In this document: positions 1 through 7,659 of the stretch, piece after piece
Layout: each line of letters begins with the position of its first letter
How positions within the stretch are numbered: the first letter of the stretch is position 1
Source: JAGNZR01 sp051659505
Lineage (GTDB): Bacteria; Fusobacteriota; Fusobacteriia; Fusobacteriales; Fusobacteriaceae
NCBI GenBank assembly: GCA_051659505.1
Contig: JBOFOQ010000055.1
Span: 1 to 64,000, forward strand
DNA length: 64,000 nt
Reading direction: 5' to 3'
Translations under genes and position numbers: made by a program
The notes under the pieces: generated by a model
What the model was told of the DNA's origin: nothing
Database searches by the model: none
What the model saw: the letters and a program-made list of their open reading frames with translations, nothing else

Positions 1-123
1 GTTTAAAGTTTTGAAACCATCTTTTTGAATTTCAGAGAAATGTGCGAATACATCTTTCCCGTCCTCAGCAGTTATGAATCCAAACCCTTTGTCTTGATTA
101 AACCATTTTACTATTCCAGTCAT
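1..123 (-). CDS. Cold-shock protein, CspA family (3' end cut by window)
   Basis: The reverse strand encodes an N-terminus starting MTGIVKWFNQDKGFGFI, which carries the RNP1 motif (KGFGFI) and the RNP2-like VFAHFSEI of the CspA family of single-strand nucleic-acid binding proteins. About 41 residues are visible; the family is usually 65-70 residues, so roughly 25 are missing beyond position 1. A GGAGG ribosome site lies 7 bases before the ATG. Family knowledge: these are RNA chaperones, often induced by cold. The upstream leader is unusually long (see the promoter at 246-274), as in cspA-type messages. Confidence 0.93.
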   Translation of the reverse strand, partial: MTGIVKWFNQDKGFGFITAEDGKDVFAHFSEIQKDGFKTLN

Positions 124-245
124 ATCTATACCTCCATTATTTTTTTTCAGTGAATTATAAATTTCTAATTAACTAAATAATAATGAAGAAAAATTCCATC
201 TATTATTACTACATTAACAACTTTATTTATAAACAACCTAAAAAT

Positions 246-274
246 ATAATACCATAATAATAAGAATAAAGCAA
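246..274 (-). promoter_or_regulatory. Promoter of the cold-shock gene
   Basis: On the minus strand TTGCTT, a 17-base spacer and TATTAT match the sigma-70 consensus. Transcription would start near 239, giving a leader of about 115 bases before the ATG at 123. Long A/T-rich leaders are typical of cold-regulated csp messages; cold regulation here is inference. Confidence 0.6.
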
Positions 275-282
275 CTTTTATT

Positions 283-1521
283 TTAAATATTTTTGAAAGT
301 GCTAAATTGCAAGTTTAATTGTCCAAATTCTTCCATAACTTCCCCGTTATAAAACTCATCTTCATCAATATTCTCCTCTACTAACATAAGAATATCCTCT
401 TCACAATTGGATAATTTATATTCTTCTGGTAGTTCTTCCTCTTCTAAAAATTTAAATTTTTCATCTTTTAAAATAGGTAAAAATATATGAAATAAAGTTC
501 TATCAAATTCACTTCTATAAGTATTTGAACCAAACCCCATTTTAAGTTTTGAATTTTTATTTACTTCTCTTGAAAATTTAGTATGATTTGAGCAATCATG
601 TACAACTATTCCCCAATTTTCATCTTGAGACATTTTCATAAGTTTAAAAGTTATCTCTCTAGACCAAAGTGGAGATATATATCCTCGTCTTGCCATATAT
701 AGTTTTTCTTCAGAATAATTATTTACATTATCTTCTCCTAAATGAAGCTCTGCACAATTTATAAAATCTAGATTTGTTTCAAGTATCTTATCTTTTTTTT
801 CTAAAAATGATTCTAAAAATTCTGGTGTCATAGGAGTTTCTATCCCTACATATTTAATATATTTTTTAGCCATTTTCATACTTGCTATTACATTATCAGC
901 ACAGTTAGTTGCCCCCATATTAAATCTTATTTCGTCTAATCCTGCATCTGAAAGTGCTTGTAAATTTTCCTCTGTACAAAGAGTTCCATTTGTATATAAA
1001 TGTTGATAAATTCCAGCATCATGGAATTTTTTTATAATAGAATAATATTTTTCAATTTCTAAAAAAGGCTCTAAATATACAAAAGCTATCCCAGATGGTT
1101 TATCTTGAATAGTAAGAAGTAAATCTACATCTTCTTCATAATATCTTGACTCTCCTATCTCCCACATATCTTCTGGTATAACTTCCTGATTCTCTAAATT
1201 ATCATGGTAATAGCAAAATTTACATGTTAAATTACATTTGTTAGTTTTTCTTACTCCTCCTAATCCCGTACCAAACAAGCATGAAATACACCCTTTAGGA
1301 AATTTCTCTTTATCCCCAACAAAGTATGTTCTGCCTTTTAAATTTTGCATATTTGGAATATCGTCCATAATTATTTTATGAGTGTTTTTTACTGATAATT
1401 CTATCTGTCTAAAAACTGACCCTATAACTTTTTCATATTTTTCTTCTATTTCATCTTTTTTTCCTGGAATTTTTGAAATAAATTCAAACCATTCTAAAGC
1501 TTCCCTCTTTGATATTTTCAT
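283..1521 (-). CDS. Radical SAM domain protein, function unknown
   Basis: A 412-residue protein with the CxxxCxxC cluster motif of radical SAM enzymes at Cys96, Cys100 and Cys103 (CNLTCKFC). An additional Cys pair (GCISC, Cys78 and Cys81) precedes it, and further cysteines follow. The middle part looks like a partial TIM barrel (IYQHLYTNGTLCTEENLQAL, DEIRFNMGA). The C-terminal ~60 residues are strongly acidic. It should bind a 4Fe-4S cluster and S-adenosylmethionine; the substrate cannot be read from sequence. It stands alone, divergent from queH, so no pathway is implied by context. Confidence 0.85.
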   Translation of the reverse strand: MKISKREALEWFEFISKIPGKKDEIEEKYEKVIGSVFRQIELSVKNTHKIIMDDIPNMQNLKGRTYFVGDKEKFPKGCISCLFGTGLGGVRKTNKCNLTCKFCYYHDNLENQEVIPEDMWEIGESRYYEEDVDLLLTIQDKPSGIAFVYLEPFLEIEKYYSIIKKFHDAGIYQHLYTNGTLCTEENLQALSDAGLDEIRFNMGATNCADNVIASMKMAKKYIKYVGIETPMTPEFLESFLEKKDKILETNLDFINCAELHLGEDNVNNYSEEKLYMARRGYISPLWSREITFKLMKMSQDENWGIVVHDCSNHTKFSREVNKNSKLKMGFGSNTYRSEFDRTLFHIFLPILKDEKFKFLEEEELPEEYKLSNCEEDILMLVEENIDEDEFYNGEVMEEFGQLNLQFSTFKNI

Positions 1522-1560
1522 TATATATACTCCTTGATTTCTTGTTTTTTACTTCTTTCT

Positions 1561-1569
1561 ATTATAACA
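1561..1569 (-). promoter_or_regulatory. Extended -10 promoter of the radical SAM gene
   Basis: The minus strand reads TGTTATAAT, an extended -10 element (TGnTATAAT), 40 bases before the ATG at 1521. No good -35 is seen 17 bases upstream. Confidence 0.5.
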
Positions 1570-1598
1570 CAAATTCATAATGTACTGTAATAAAATAT

Positions 1599-1627
1599 TT
1601 GTTATACTCTTAACTTGGTGGTATAAT
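1599..1627 (+). promoter_or_regulatory. Promoter of queH
   Basis: TTGTTA, 17 bases, TATAAT, ending 35 bases before the queH ATG. It lies back to back with the promoter of the divergent radical SAM gene. Confidence 0.65.
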
Positions 1628-1662
1628 TTACTATCTCAAATTAATTTTAGGAGTTGTTAGCT

Positions 1663-2265
1663 ATGAAAAAAAATTATGACCTTATTATGCAAGGTATATT
1701 AAAAAATATTGATATTTCTAAAGGTAAACCTAGTCTATTTTTGCACTCTTGCTGTGCTCCTTGTAGTTCTTCAGTTATTGAGTTTTTAATGGATTTTTTT
1801 CAGATTACAATATTTTTTTACAATCCCAATATAACTGATTTTGAAGAATATGAAAAGAGAAAAATAGAACATATAGATTATATTAAAACTAAAAATCTTC
1901 CCATTGATTTTATAGATGGAGATTATAATGTTCAAAAAGATTTTTTTGAACTAGTTAAAGGTTTAGAAAAATCCCCAGAAGGCGGAGATAGATGCACTAT
2001 ATGCTACACAAAAAGAATGGAAGAAACATGTAAAATGGCACTTAAACTTAATTTTCAATATTTTGGAACGGTTTTAAGTATTAGCCCTATGAAAAATTCT
2101 GAAAAAATAAATACAATTGGAAATATATTAGAAGAAAAATATAAGGTAAACTTCTTGTTTGCTGACTTCAAAAAAAAAGGACGTTATCTAAGAGGAATTG
2201 AACTTTCTAAAGAGAACAATCTATACAGACAAGATTATTGTGGCTGTGTTTTTTCCTTAAGATAG
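1663..2265 (+). CDS. queH: Epoxyqueuosine reductase QueH
   Basis: About 200 residues with the QueH (DUF208) hallmarks: a CCAPC motif near the N-terminus (HSCCAPCSSS), a mid-protein CTICYTKRM cysteine pair, and a C-terminal YCGC. Family knowledge: QueH is the cobalamin-independent enzyme that reduces epoxyqueuosine to queuosine in the tRNA wobble base, using Fe-S and metal sites built from these cysteines. Length is normal. A TTG at 1654 is in frame but directly abuts the TTAGGAG ribosome site; the ATG at 1663, 9 bases after GGAG, is the better start. No other queuosine genes are in the window. Confidence 0.92.
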   Translation: MKKNYDLIMQGILKNIDISKGKPSLFLHSCCAPCSSSVIEFLMDFFQITIFFYNPNITDFEEYEKRKIEHIDYIKTKNLPIDFIDGDYNVQKDFFELVKGLEKSPEGGDRCTICYTKRMEETCKMALKLNFQYFGTVLSISPMKNSEKINTIGNILEEKYKVNFLFADFKKKGRYLRGIELSKENNLYRQDYCGCVFSLR

Positions 2266-2367
2266 AACATTTATATGAATAATAGAGTTGAAAATTTAGG
2301 ATAATTAAACTTAAAATTCAACATAAATACTAAATCTAAAATTTTATTTTTTGTGTGTGATATTATG

Positions 2368-2376
2368 TGATATAAT
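2368..2376 (+). promoter_or_regulatory. Extended -10 promoter of the MORN-repeat gene
   Basis: TGATATAAT (extended -10) ends 42 bases before the ATG at 2419. The duplicate gene at 3615 lacks this element: the duplicated segment begins only at about 2398, downstream of it. Confidence 0.5.
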
Positions 2377-2418
2377 AATAACCAAGTAGTCAGATTGTTA
2401 GTTAATTAGGGAGGAATG

Positions 2419-3492
2419 ATGAAAAAAATATTATATTTTATTTTACTAAGTGTGTTCTTTATGTCTTTTAGTAAAGTAAAAATACCTGAATCACAAATAG
2501 TAGAAAGAAATGGACTTGTTTATAAAATTAACGAGGAAAAAGTCTTTACAGGAACTGTTATTAGTCATTATAGCAATGTTCAGGAAGTAAATCTTGACTC
2601 TCGGGAAAAAAATTTTTCAGGAACTGTTATTAATAATAATAGTTATGGTCCGATAAAATCTGAAACAAATTATAAAGCCGGGAAAAAAAATGGCTTAGAA
2701 ATAGTTTATTATGAAAATGGTAAATTACGTTATAGTAAAAATTATAAAGCCGGAAATAAAAATGGCTTACAAAGAAATTATCATAATAATGGACGGTTAA
2801 GATATGAAGTAAATTTCATAGACGGGAAAAAAGAGGGTGTAGAAAAAGGTTATTTTGAGAGTAGTAGTCGGTTAGAATATGAAACAAATTTTAGAGACGG
2901 AAAAAAAGAGGGTGTACAAAAAATTTATTATAGTTATCCCTCTGGTCAGTTAAAAGAGGAAATAAATTATATAGCCGATAAAATGAATGGCATATACAAA
3001 AATTATTATGGAAATGGTCAGTTAAAATATGAAGGAAATTTCACAGCCGGAAAAAAAAATGGCATATACAAAAATTATTATGAAAATGGTCAGTTAGAAT
3101 ATGAAGGAAATTTAACAGCCGGAAAAAATAATGGCATATACAAAAATTATTATGAAAATGGTCAGTTAGAATATGAAGTAAATTTCACAGCCGGGAAAAA
3201 AGAGGGTGTAGAAAAAATTTATTATGATGATGGTGCGTTACTACTTGAAGTAAATTTCATAGACGGAAAAAAAGTGGGCATACAATGGGGTTATTATAAA
3301 AATGGTATGTTAAGATATGAAGAAAATTACAAAGCCGGAAAAAAAGTGGGCGTAAGGAAAGAGTATTTAGCAAATGGTAAACTTAAGCCTTTTAGATACA
3401 CAAAGAAATTTTTTAAAGCGCTTGGTGATCTCGCAGAGGACCTTGGTGATCTCGCAGAGGACCTTAGTGATGTGAAAATTCCCACTCAGTAA
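2419..3492 (+). CDS. Secreted MORN_2-repeat protein (YwqK-like)
   Basis: A 357-residue protein with an N-terminal signal-like segment (MKKILYFILLSVFFMSFS) followed by about ten 22-24 residue repeats of the MORN_2 type (pattern NGxLxYExNFxxGKKxGxxxxYYxNG). Databases often label such proteins YwqK-family antitoxin, but no toxin partner is seen here, and the signal sequence suggests export across the inner membrane. The C-terminus holds a tandem duplication of eight residues (GDLAEDL-type, 24 bp repeated at about 3422-3469). Two ATGs are adjacent (2416, 2419); the second is better spaced from GGGAGG. A decayed copy follows at 3615. Confidence 0.8.
   Translation: MKKILYFILLSVFFMSFSKVKIPESQIVERNGLVYKINEEKVFTGTVISHYSNVQEVNLDSREKNFSGTVINNNSYGPIKSETNYKAGKKNGLEIVYYENGKLRYSKNYKAGNKNGLQRNYHNNGRLRYEVNFIDGKKEGVEKGYFESSSRLEYETNFRDGKKEGVQKIYYSYPSGQLKEEINYIADKMNGIYKNYYGNGQLKYEGNFTAGKKNGIYKNYYENGQLEYEGNLTAGKNNGIYKNYYENGQLEYEVNFTAGKKEGVEKIYYDDGALLLEVNFIDGKKVGIQWGYYKNGMLRYEENYKAGKKVGVRKEYLANGKLKPFRYTKKFFKALGDLAEDLGDLAEDLSDVKIPTQ
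2662..3381 (+). repeat. Tandem ~69-bp repeats coding MORN_2 units
   Basis: Direct repeats of about 69 bases encode the MORN_2 units. Neighbouring units around 3000-3190 are nearly identical at the DNA level (shared stretches of more than 30 bases), which makes unit number prone to change by recombination or slippage. Confidence 0.8.
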
Positions 3493-3614
3493 AAAAAGCA
3501 CGTAAAAGACTTTAAAATTGAGAAAATACAAAGGAAAAAATTAATAAAAAGCCTTTGTTTTACTAAATTATTTTAGTTTTACAATCTCCTAAATTAGTTA
3601 ATTAGGGAGGAATG

Positions 3615-3962
3615 ATGAAAAAAATATTATATTTTATTTTACTAAGTGTGTTCTTTATGTCTTTTAGTAAAGTAAAAATACCTGAATCACAAATAGTAGA
3701 AAGAAATGGACTTGTTTATAAAATTAACTAGGAAAAAGTCTTTACAGGAACTGTTATTAATAATAATAGTTATGGTCCGATAAAATCTGAAACAAATTTT
3801 AAAGCCTGAAAAAAAGTGGGCGTAAGGAAAGAGTATTTAGCAAATGGTAAACTTAAGTCTTTTAGATACACAAAGAAATTTTTTAAGACTCTAGGTAAAA
3901 TTGCAAAAGATATACAAGAAGACGTAGATTATAAACTAGAGATGGAACGTACCTATAATTAG
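3615..3962 (+). pseudogene. Decayed, repeat-less duplicate of the MORN-repeat gene
   Basis: The first 38 codons and the ribosome site are identical to the gene at 2419, until a GAG codon has become TAG (3729-3731). A second change turns GGA into TGA (3807-3809). Otherwise the frame stays open for 115 codons to TAG at 3960. Compared with the intact copy, one segment is lost between two copies of a ~15-base repeat (aggaactgttatta), and the whole array of middle repeats is lost between two aaagccgg-type repeat units. The C-terminal ~30 codons differ from the intact gene. No promoter is seen before it. It is either dead or expressed only by readthrough. Confidence 0.85.
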
Positions 3963-4063
3963 GAGTGTTTCTAGCTATTTTCTTAGCAGATTTAAGCTTA
4001 GAATTTTGTAACTACTCAGGAGTAAAGTCCTTTTGTTGCAAAATAAAAAAATCATGCAAAAAA

Positions 4064-4103
4064 AAGAAGAGATTTCTGAAAAAAGAAATTCTCTTCTTTT
4101 TTT
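4064..4103 (+). terminator. Rho-independent terminator after the MORN pseudogene
   Basis: A 14-15 bp A/T-rich stem (AAGAAGAGATTTCT with AGAAATTCTCTTCTT) with a 6-base loop, followed by a run of T. It lies just before the lepA promoter. Confidence 0.75.
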
Positions 4104-4142
4104 ACCTACAAATATTATACATTATCGAAGTTTATTTACTTA

Positions 4143-4171
4143 TTGATTTTTTTTAGTTTTTCCTATATAAT
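4143..4171 (+). promoter_or_regulatory. Promoter of lepA
   Basis: TTGATT, 17 bases, TATAAT, 35 bases before the TTG start of lepA. Confidence 0.7.
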
Positions 4172-4205
4172 ATGGAGTAAATGAAATTTTTATTAGGAGG
4201 AGACA

Positions 4206-6008
4206 TTGGAACAAAAATTTAAAAGAAATTTTTCAATTATTGCTCATATAGATCACGGTAAATCAACTATTGCAGATAGATTACTTGAGCTTACTGGAAC
4301 AGTAACTCACAGAGATATGAAAGAACAACTTCTTGATTCTATGGAGTTAGAGAGAGAAAAAGGAATTACAATTAAAGCTCAAGCTGTTACTCTTTTTCAC
4401 ACAGCAAAAGATGGAAATAGATATGAATTAAATCTTATTGATACTCCTGGGCACGTAGATTTTATCTATGAAGTTTCAAGATCTCTTTCAGCTTGTGAGG
4501 GAGCTCTTCTTATTGTTGATGCTGCTCAAGGTGTTGAAGCTCAAACTTTAGCTAATGTGTATTTAGCTATTGAAAATAATCTTGAGATTGTTCCTGTTAT
4601 AAATAAAATAGACCTTCCTGCAGCTGATGTTGAAAAAGTTAGAAATGAGATAGAGGATATTATTGGTATTCCTGCAGATGATGCTATTCTTACTTCTGCT
4701 AAATCTGGTCTTGGTATGGAAGATTTACTAGAAGCCATTGTTGAAAGAATACCAGCTCCTGCTTACGACGAAGCTGGTCCTTTAAAAGCTCTTATTTTTG
4801 ACTCTTTATTTAATGACTATAGAGGAGTTATTACTTATGTTAAAGTCCTTGATGGTTCTATTAAAAAAGGAGATAAAATTAAAATTTGGTCAACTGGAAA
4901 AGATTTTGATGTTTTAGAATGTGGAATATTTTCACCTGTAATGAAACCACAAGATATCTTATCTTCAGGATCAGTTGGATACATAATTACTGGAATAAAA
5001 ACTATTCAAGATACACAAGTTGGAGATACTGTAACTAGTGCTTCTAATCCTTGTGAGTACCCTATGTTAGGTTTTAGACCTGCTCAATCTATGGTTTTTG
5101 CAGGTATTTATCCTATTTCAACAGATGACTATGTTGATTTAAGAGAAGCTTTAGAAAGATTACAACTTAACGATGCTTCACTTTCTTTTTTACCTGAAAC
5201 ATCATTAGCTCTAGGATTTGGGTTTAGATGTGGATTTTTAGGTTTACTACACATGGAAATTATTGTTGAGAGACTTAGACGTGAATATGATTTAGACCTT
5301 ATCTCTACAATGCCTTCAGTTGAATATAGAATTTCTTTTGAAAATGGTGACTCTATTGTAATTGATAATCCTTGTGAATTTCCAGAAGGTGGAAAAGGAA
5401 AAGTTACAGTTAAAGAACCATTTATAAAAGGTAATATTATTACTCCAAAGGATTATGTTGGTAATGTTATGGAACTTTGTCAAGAAAAAAGAGGTATCTA
5501 CTTAGATATGAAGTTTATAGATGACACTAGAGCAATGGTTACTTATGAACTTCCCCTTGCTGAAATAGTTATTGATTTTTACGACAAACTTAAATCTAGA
5601 ACAAGAGGATATGCTTCTTTTGAATATGAGTTAATAGATTACAAAGACTCAGATTTAGTTAAAGTTGAAATTTTAGTTACAGGAAAACCAGTTGATGCTT
5701 TCTCATTTATTGCTCATACTGACCATGCTTATAGTAGAGGTCGTGCAATTTGTGAAAAACTTAAAGATATTATCCCAAGACAACAATTTGAAATTCCTAT
5801 TCAAGCTGCTATGGGTGCTAAAATTATAGCTAGAGAAACTATTAAAGCTTATAGAAAAAATGTAATTGCTAAATGTTATGGGGGAGATATTTCTAGAAAG
5901 AAAAAACTTTTAGATAAGCAAAAAGAAGGAAAGAAGAGAATGAAACAGATTGGTAATGTTGAAATCCCTCAAGAAGCTTTTGTTTCTGTATTAAAACTTA
6001 ATGACTAA
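4206..6008 (+). CDS. lepA: Elongation factor 4 (LepA) GTPase
   Basis: A 600-residue translational GTPase of normal LepA length. It shows the G1 motif AHIDHGKST, DTPGH (G3), NKIDLP (G4), the EF-G-like domains II, III and V, and the LepA-specific basic C-terminal domain with RKKKLLDKQKEGKKRMKQ. Family knowledge: LepA acts on the ribosome, probably in initiation or 30S maturation and under ionic stress. The start is a TTG at 4206 placed 5 bases after TTAGGAGGA; there is no nearby in-frame ATG, so a rare start codon is used. Confidence 0.97.
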   Translation: MEQKFKRNFSIIAHIDHGKSTIADRLLELTGTVTHRDMKEQLLDSMELEREKGITIKAQAVTLFHTAKDGNRYELNLIDTPGHVDFIYEVSRSLSACEGALLIVDAAQGVEAQTLANVYLAIENNLEIVPVINKIDLPAADVEKVRNEIEDIIGIPADDAILTSAKSGLGMEDLLEAIVERIPAPAYDEAGPLKALIFDSLFNDYRGVITYVKVLDGSIKKGDKIKIWSTGKDFDVLECGIFSPVMKPQDILSSGSVGYIITGIKTIQDTQVGDTVTSASNPCEYPMLGFRPAQSMVFAGIYPISTDDYVDLREALERLQLNDASLSFLPETSLALGFGFRCGFLGLLHMEIIVERLRREYDLDLISTMPSVEYRISFENGDSIVIDNPCEFPEGGKGKVTVKEPFIKGNIITPKDYVGNVMELCQEKRGIYLDMKFIDDTRAMVTYELPLAEIVIDFYDKLKSRTRGYASFEYELIDYKDSDLVKVEILVTGKPVDAFSFIAHTDHAYSRGRAICEKLKDIIPRQQFEIPIQAAMGAKIIARETIKAYRKNVIAKCYGGDISRKKKLLDKQKEGKKRMKQIGNVEIPQEAFVSVLKLND

Positions 6009-6040
6009 ATTTTAATTAAATATCTAAATAAATTATGTAC

Positions 6041-6078
6041 AAATATATAAATATATAAATATATAAATATATAAATAC
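6041..6078 (+). repeat. Short tandem repeat, 8-bp unit AAATATAT
   Basis: More than four consecutive copies of AAATATAT lie between lepA and the META-domain lipoprotein gene, ending about 55 bases before its ATG. Confidence 0.85.
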
Positions 6079-6133
6079 ATTTAATAAAAAATTGAGGAAA
6101 AACTAATCTTTCTTCAGTACACGAGGAGAAAAT

Positions 6134-6553
6134 ATGAAAAAACAAATTTTAATATTATTTGCAATGATGATTCTTTTAGTAACTGGTTGTAGTTCTCTAG
6201 GATTTAAAGGAAGTACTTCTGTTGTTGGAAACACTTATACTTTAGTTTCACCTTATATGGATTCTGATATTAAGATTTCCTTTGAAAAAGAAAGAGTTTT
6301 TGGCTCTTCAGGAGTAAATAATTTTTTTGGTAATTACACGTTAAAAAAAGATATAATTAAACTTGGACCACTTGGTTCAACTCTTATGGCAGGTCCTATG
6401 GACCAACTGGAAAAAGAAAAATATGTTCTTTATGTTTTAAACAATTCTAATAAATTAACATTTGAAAACAACAAGATTATTATTACTTCAAATGACAATA
6501 AAAGTCTAACTTTTAAATTTGATAAAAAGTTTGATATCACTGATAAAAAATAA
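6134..6553 (+). CDS. META-domain (HslJ-like) lipoprotein
   Basis: 139 residues. The signal peptide ends in a lipobox (LLVTGC, Cys19), so the mature protein should be lipid-anchored. The body matches the META domain pattern: NTYTLVSP near the start, then GVNNFFGNYTLKKD and LGPLGSTLMAGPM, which corresponds to the GCNxxxGxY and STxMAC regions of HslJ. The family has no defined biochemical activity and is linked to stress or drug tolerance in some bacteria. A good ribosome site (GAGGAG) precedes the ATG. Confidence 0.8.
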   Translation: MKKQILILFAMMILLVTGCSSLGFKGSTSVVGNTYTLVSPYMDSDIKISFEKERVFGSSGVNNFFGNYTLKKDIIKLGPLGSTLMAGPMDQLEKEKYVLYVLNNSNKLTFENNKIIITSNDNKSLTFKFDKKFDITDKK

Positions 6554-6561
6554 AAACCATA

Positions 6562-6594
6562 AAAAATAGCCCCTTTAAATTAGGGCTATTTTTA
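6562..6594. terminator. Bidirectional terminator
   Basis: AAAATAGCCC pairs with GGGCTATTTT around a short loop with A and T runs on both sides. It serves the convergent genes ending at 6553 and 6600. Confidence 0.85.
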
Positions 6595-6599
6595 TTTTG

Positions 6600-7553
6600 T
6601 TAAAAGTTATAACCTACTTTAACTCCAAATATTAAATCTCTATAATCAACAGCATATACACCTATTACTTCTAAAGAGATTAATAAATCCTCTGCTATAT
6701 AGTATCCCAATTCTGAAGTCAAGGTTAACTGGTCATCATTAGTTTGATAATTATCAATTTGAAGAAGAGTTCCATTATAATCTAAAACTTCTCTAGTATC
6801 TATACTATTTAATATTTTTGTCCATCTTATATCACTTTTAAATATAAATTTTGTGAAATCAGCATAATAAGATAAACCTGTATTAAAATTTAATGTATCA
6901 TAATTATTTTTATCGTATTTCATATTTTTTTCATTTTTATACCCTTTTTGAAAGTACTGTCCATAACCAAATCCTAAATAAGGATATAAATAACTTCTTG
7001 GAAATATATTAAAAAATCTACCACCTTCTACTCCTAAGTTTATATTGTTCCTGTCATAATTTTCAGTTCCATTTTTTGCTGTACTTATTCCCCAACCTAG
7101 TGTTGCCATACTAAAATAATCATTTCTAAGATAACCAATAAAACTATTAGCCCCTAATGTTCTAACTTTTTCATCATTTACAAAATCATTATAATTTATT
7201 TTTGAATTTATATATCCAAAAGTTCCACCTGTTATAAAAGAACCCTCTTTTGTTGTATTAAATTCACTAGTTGTCCCTATTATAAATCCTTTATTTTTAT
7301 TTCTATAAGAGGAGTACCCTCCATTTCCATCAGCTTTTCCTTCACCTAAAAAAACTTCTATATTTTGAGTACTTTTACTAATTCCAGCTCGATCTAAATA
7401 GCTTGAGACAATCCCTTGACGTATATATTGTTTTCCTTTTTCTGCTATAAAATTAGAATTTAGCTCAGTTATATTATTTCCTTGATAATTTGCTCCCCAC
7501 GAAATTATCCCTATAGTTATAAAAAAAACTATAAATATTTTTTTTCTTAGCAT
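6600..7553 (-). CDS. Outer-membrane beta-barrel protein, autotransporter-barrel-like
   Basis: 317 residues with a signal peptide (MLRKKIFIVFFITIGIISWGA). The rest is a series of amphipathic strands typical of a beta barrel (for example LYPYLGFGYGQYF, TLTSELGYYIAEDLLISLEV), ending in the C-terminal aromatic signature GYNF expected for outer-membrane insertion. It resembles the barrel domain of fusobacterial type V secreted proteins without the long passenger: only about 60-70 residues lie before the barrel. No specific partner is visible nearby. Confidence 0.72.
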   Translation of the reverse strand: MLRKKIFIVFFITIGIISWGANYQGNNITELNSNFIAEKGKQYIRQGIVSSYLDRAGISKSTQNIEVFLGEGKADGNGGYSSYRNKNKGFIIGTTSEFNTTKEGSFITGGTFGYINSKINYNDFVNDEKVRTLGANSFIGYLRNDYFSMATLGWGISTAKNGTENYDRNNINLGVEGGRFFNIFPRSYLYPYLGFGYGQYFQKGYKNEKNMKYDKNNYDTLNFNTGLSYYADFTKFIFKSDIRWTKILNSIDTREVLDYNGTLLQIDNYQTNDDQLTLTSELGYYIAEDLLISLEVIGVYAVDYRDLIFGVKVGYNF

Positions 7554-7591
7554 TTTCCCTCCAAATTTTTATTATTATTTATTATAGTAAT

Positions 7592-7600
7592 ATTATAACA
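7592..7600 (-). promoter_or_regulatory. Extended -10 promoter of the barrel-protein gene
   Basis: The minus strand reads TGTTATAAT about 40 bases before the ATG at 7553. No clear -35 is seen. Confidence 0.5.
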
Positions 7601-7601
7601 T

Positions 7602-7650
7602 AAAAAAATAGGATATTAAATAGTTTAAAACTAAATTAACATCCTATTTT
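7602..7650 (-). terminator. Terminator of the solute-binding protein gene
   Basis: Read on the minus strand, AATAGGATGTTAA pairs with TTAATATCCTATT around a ~16-base loop and is followed by a T run. It lies right after the stop codon at 7660. Confidence 0.75.
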
Positions 7651-7659
7651 CTTATTTTT

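Noticed and set aside
2419..3492. YwqK-type toxin-antitoxin locus
   Set aside because: Only the MORN_2 repeats support it. No toxin gene is near, and the signal sequence argues against a cytoplasmic antitoxin.
3965..4156. 63-codon open frame after the MORN pseudogene
   Set aside because: It has no ribosome site, reads through a terminator hairpin and into the lepA promoter, and encodes low-complexity residues only.
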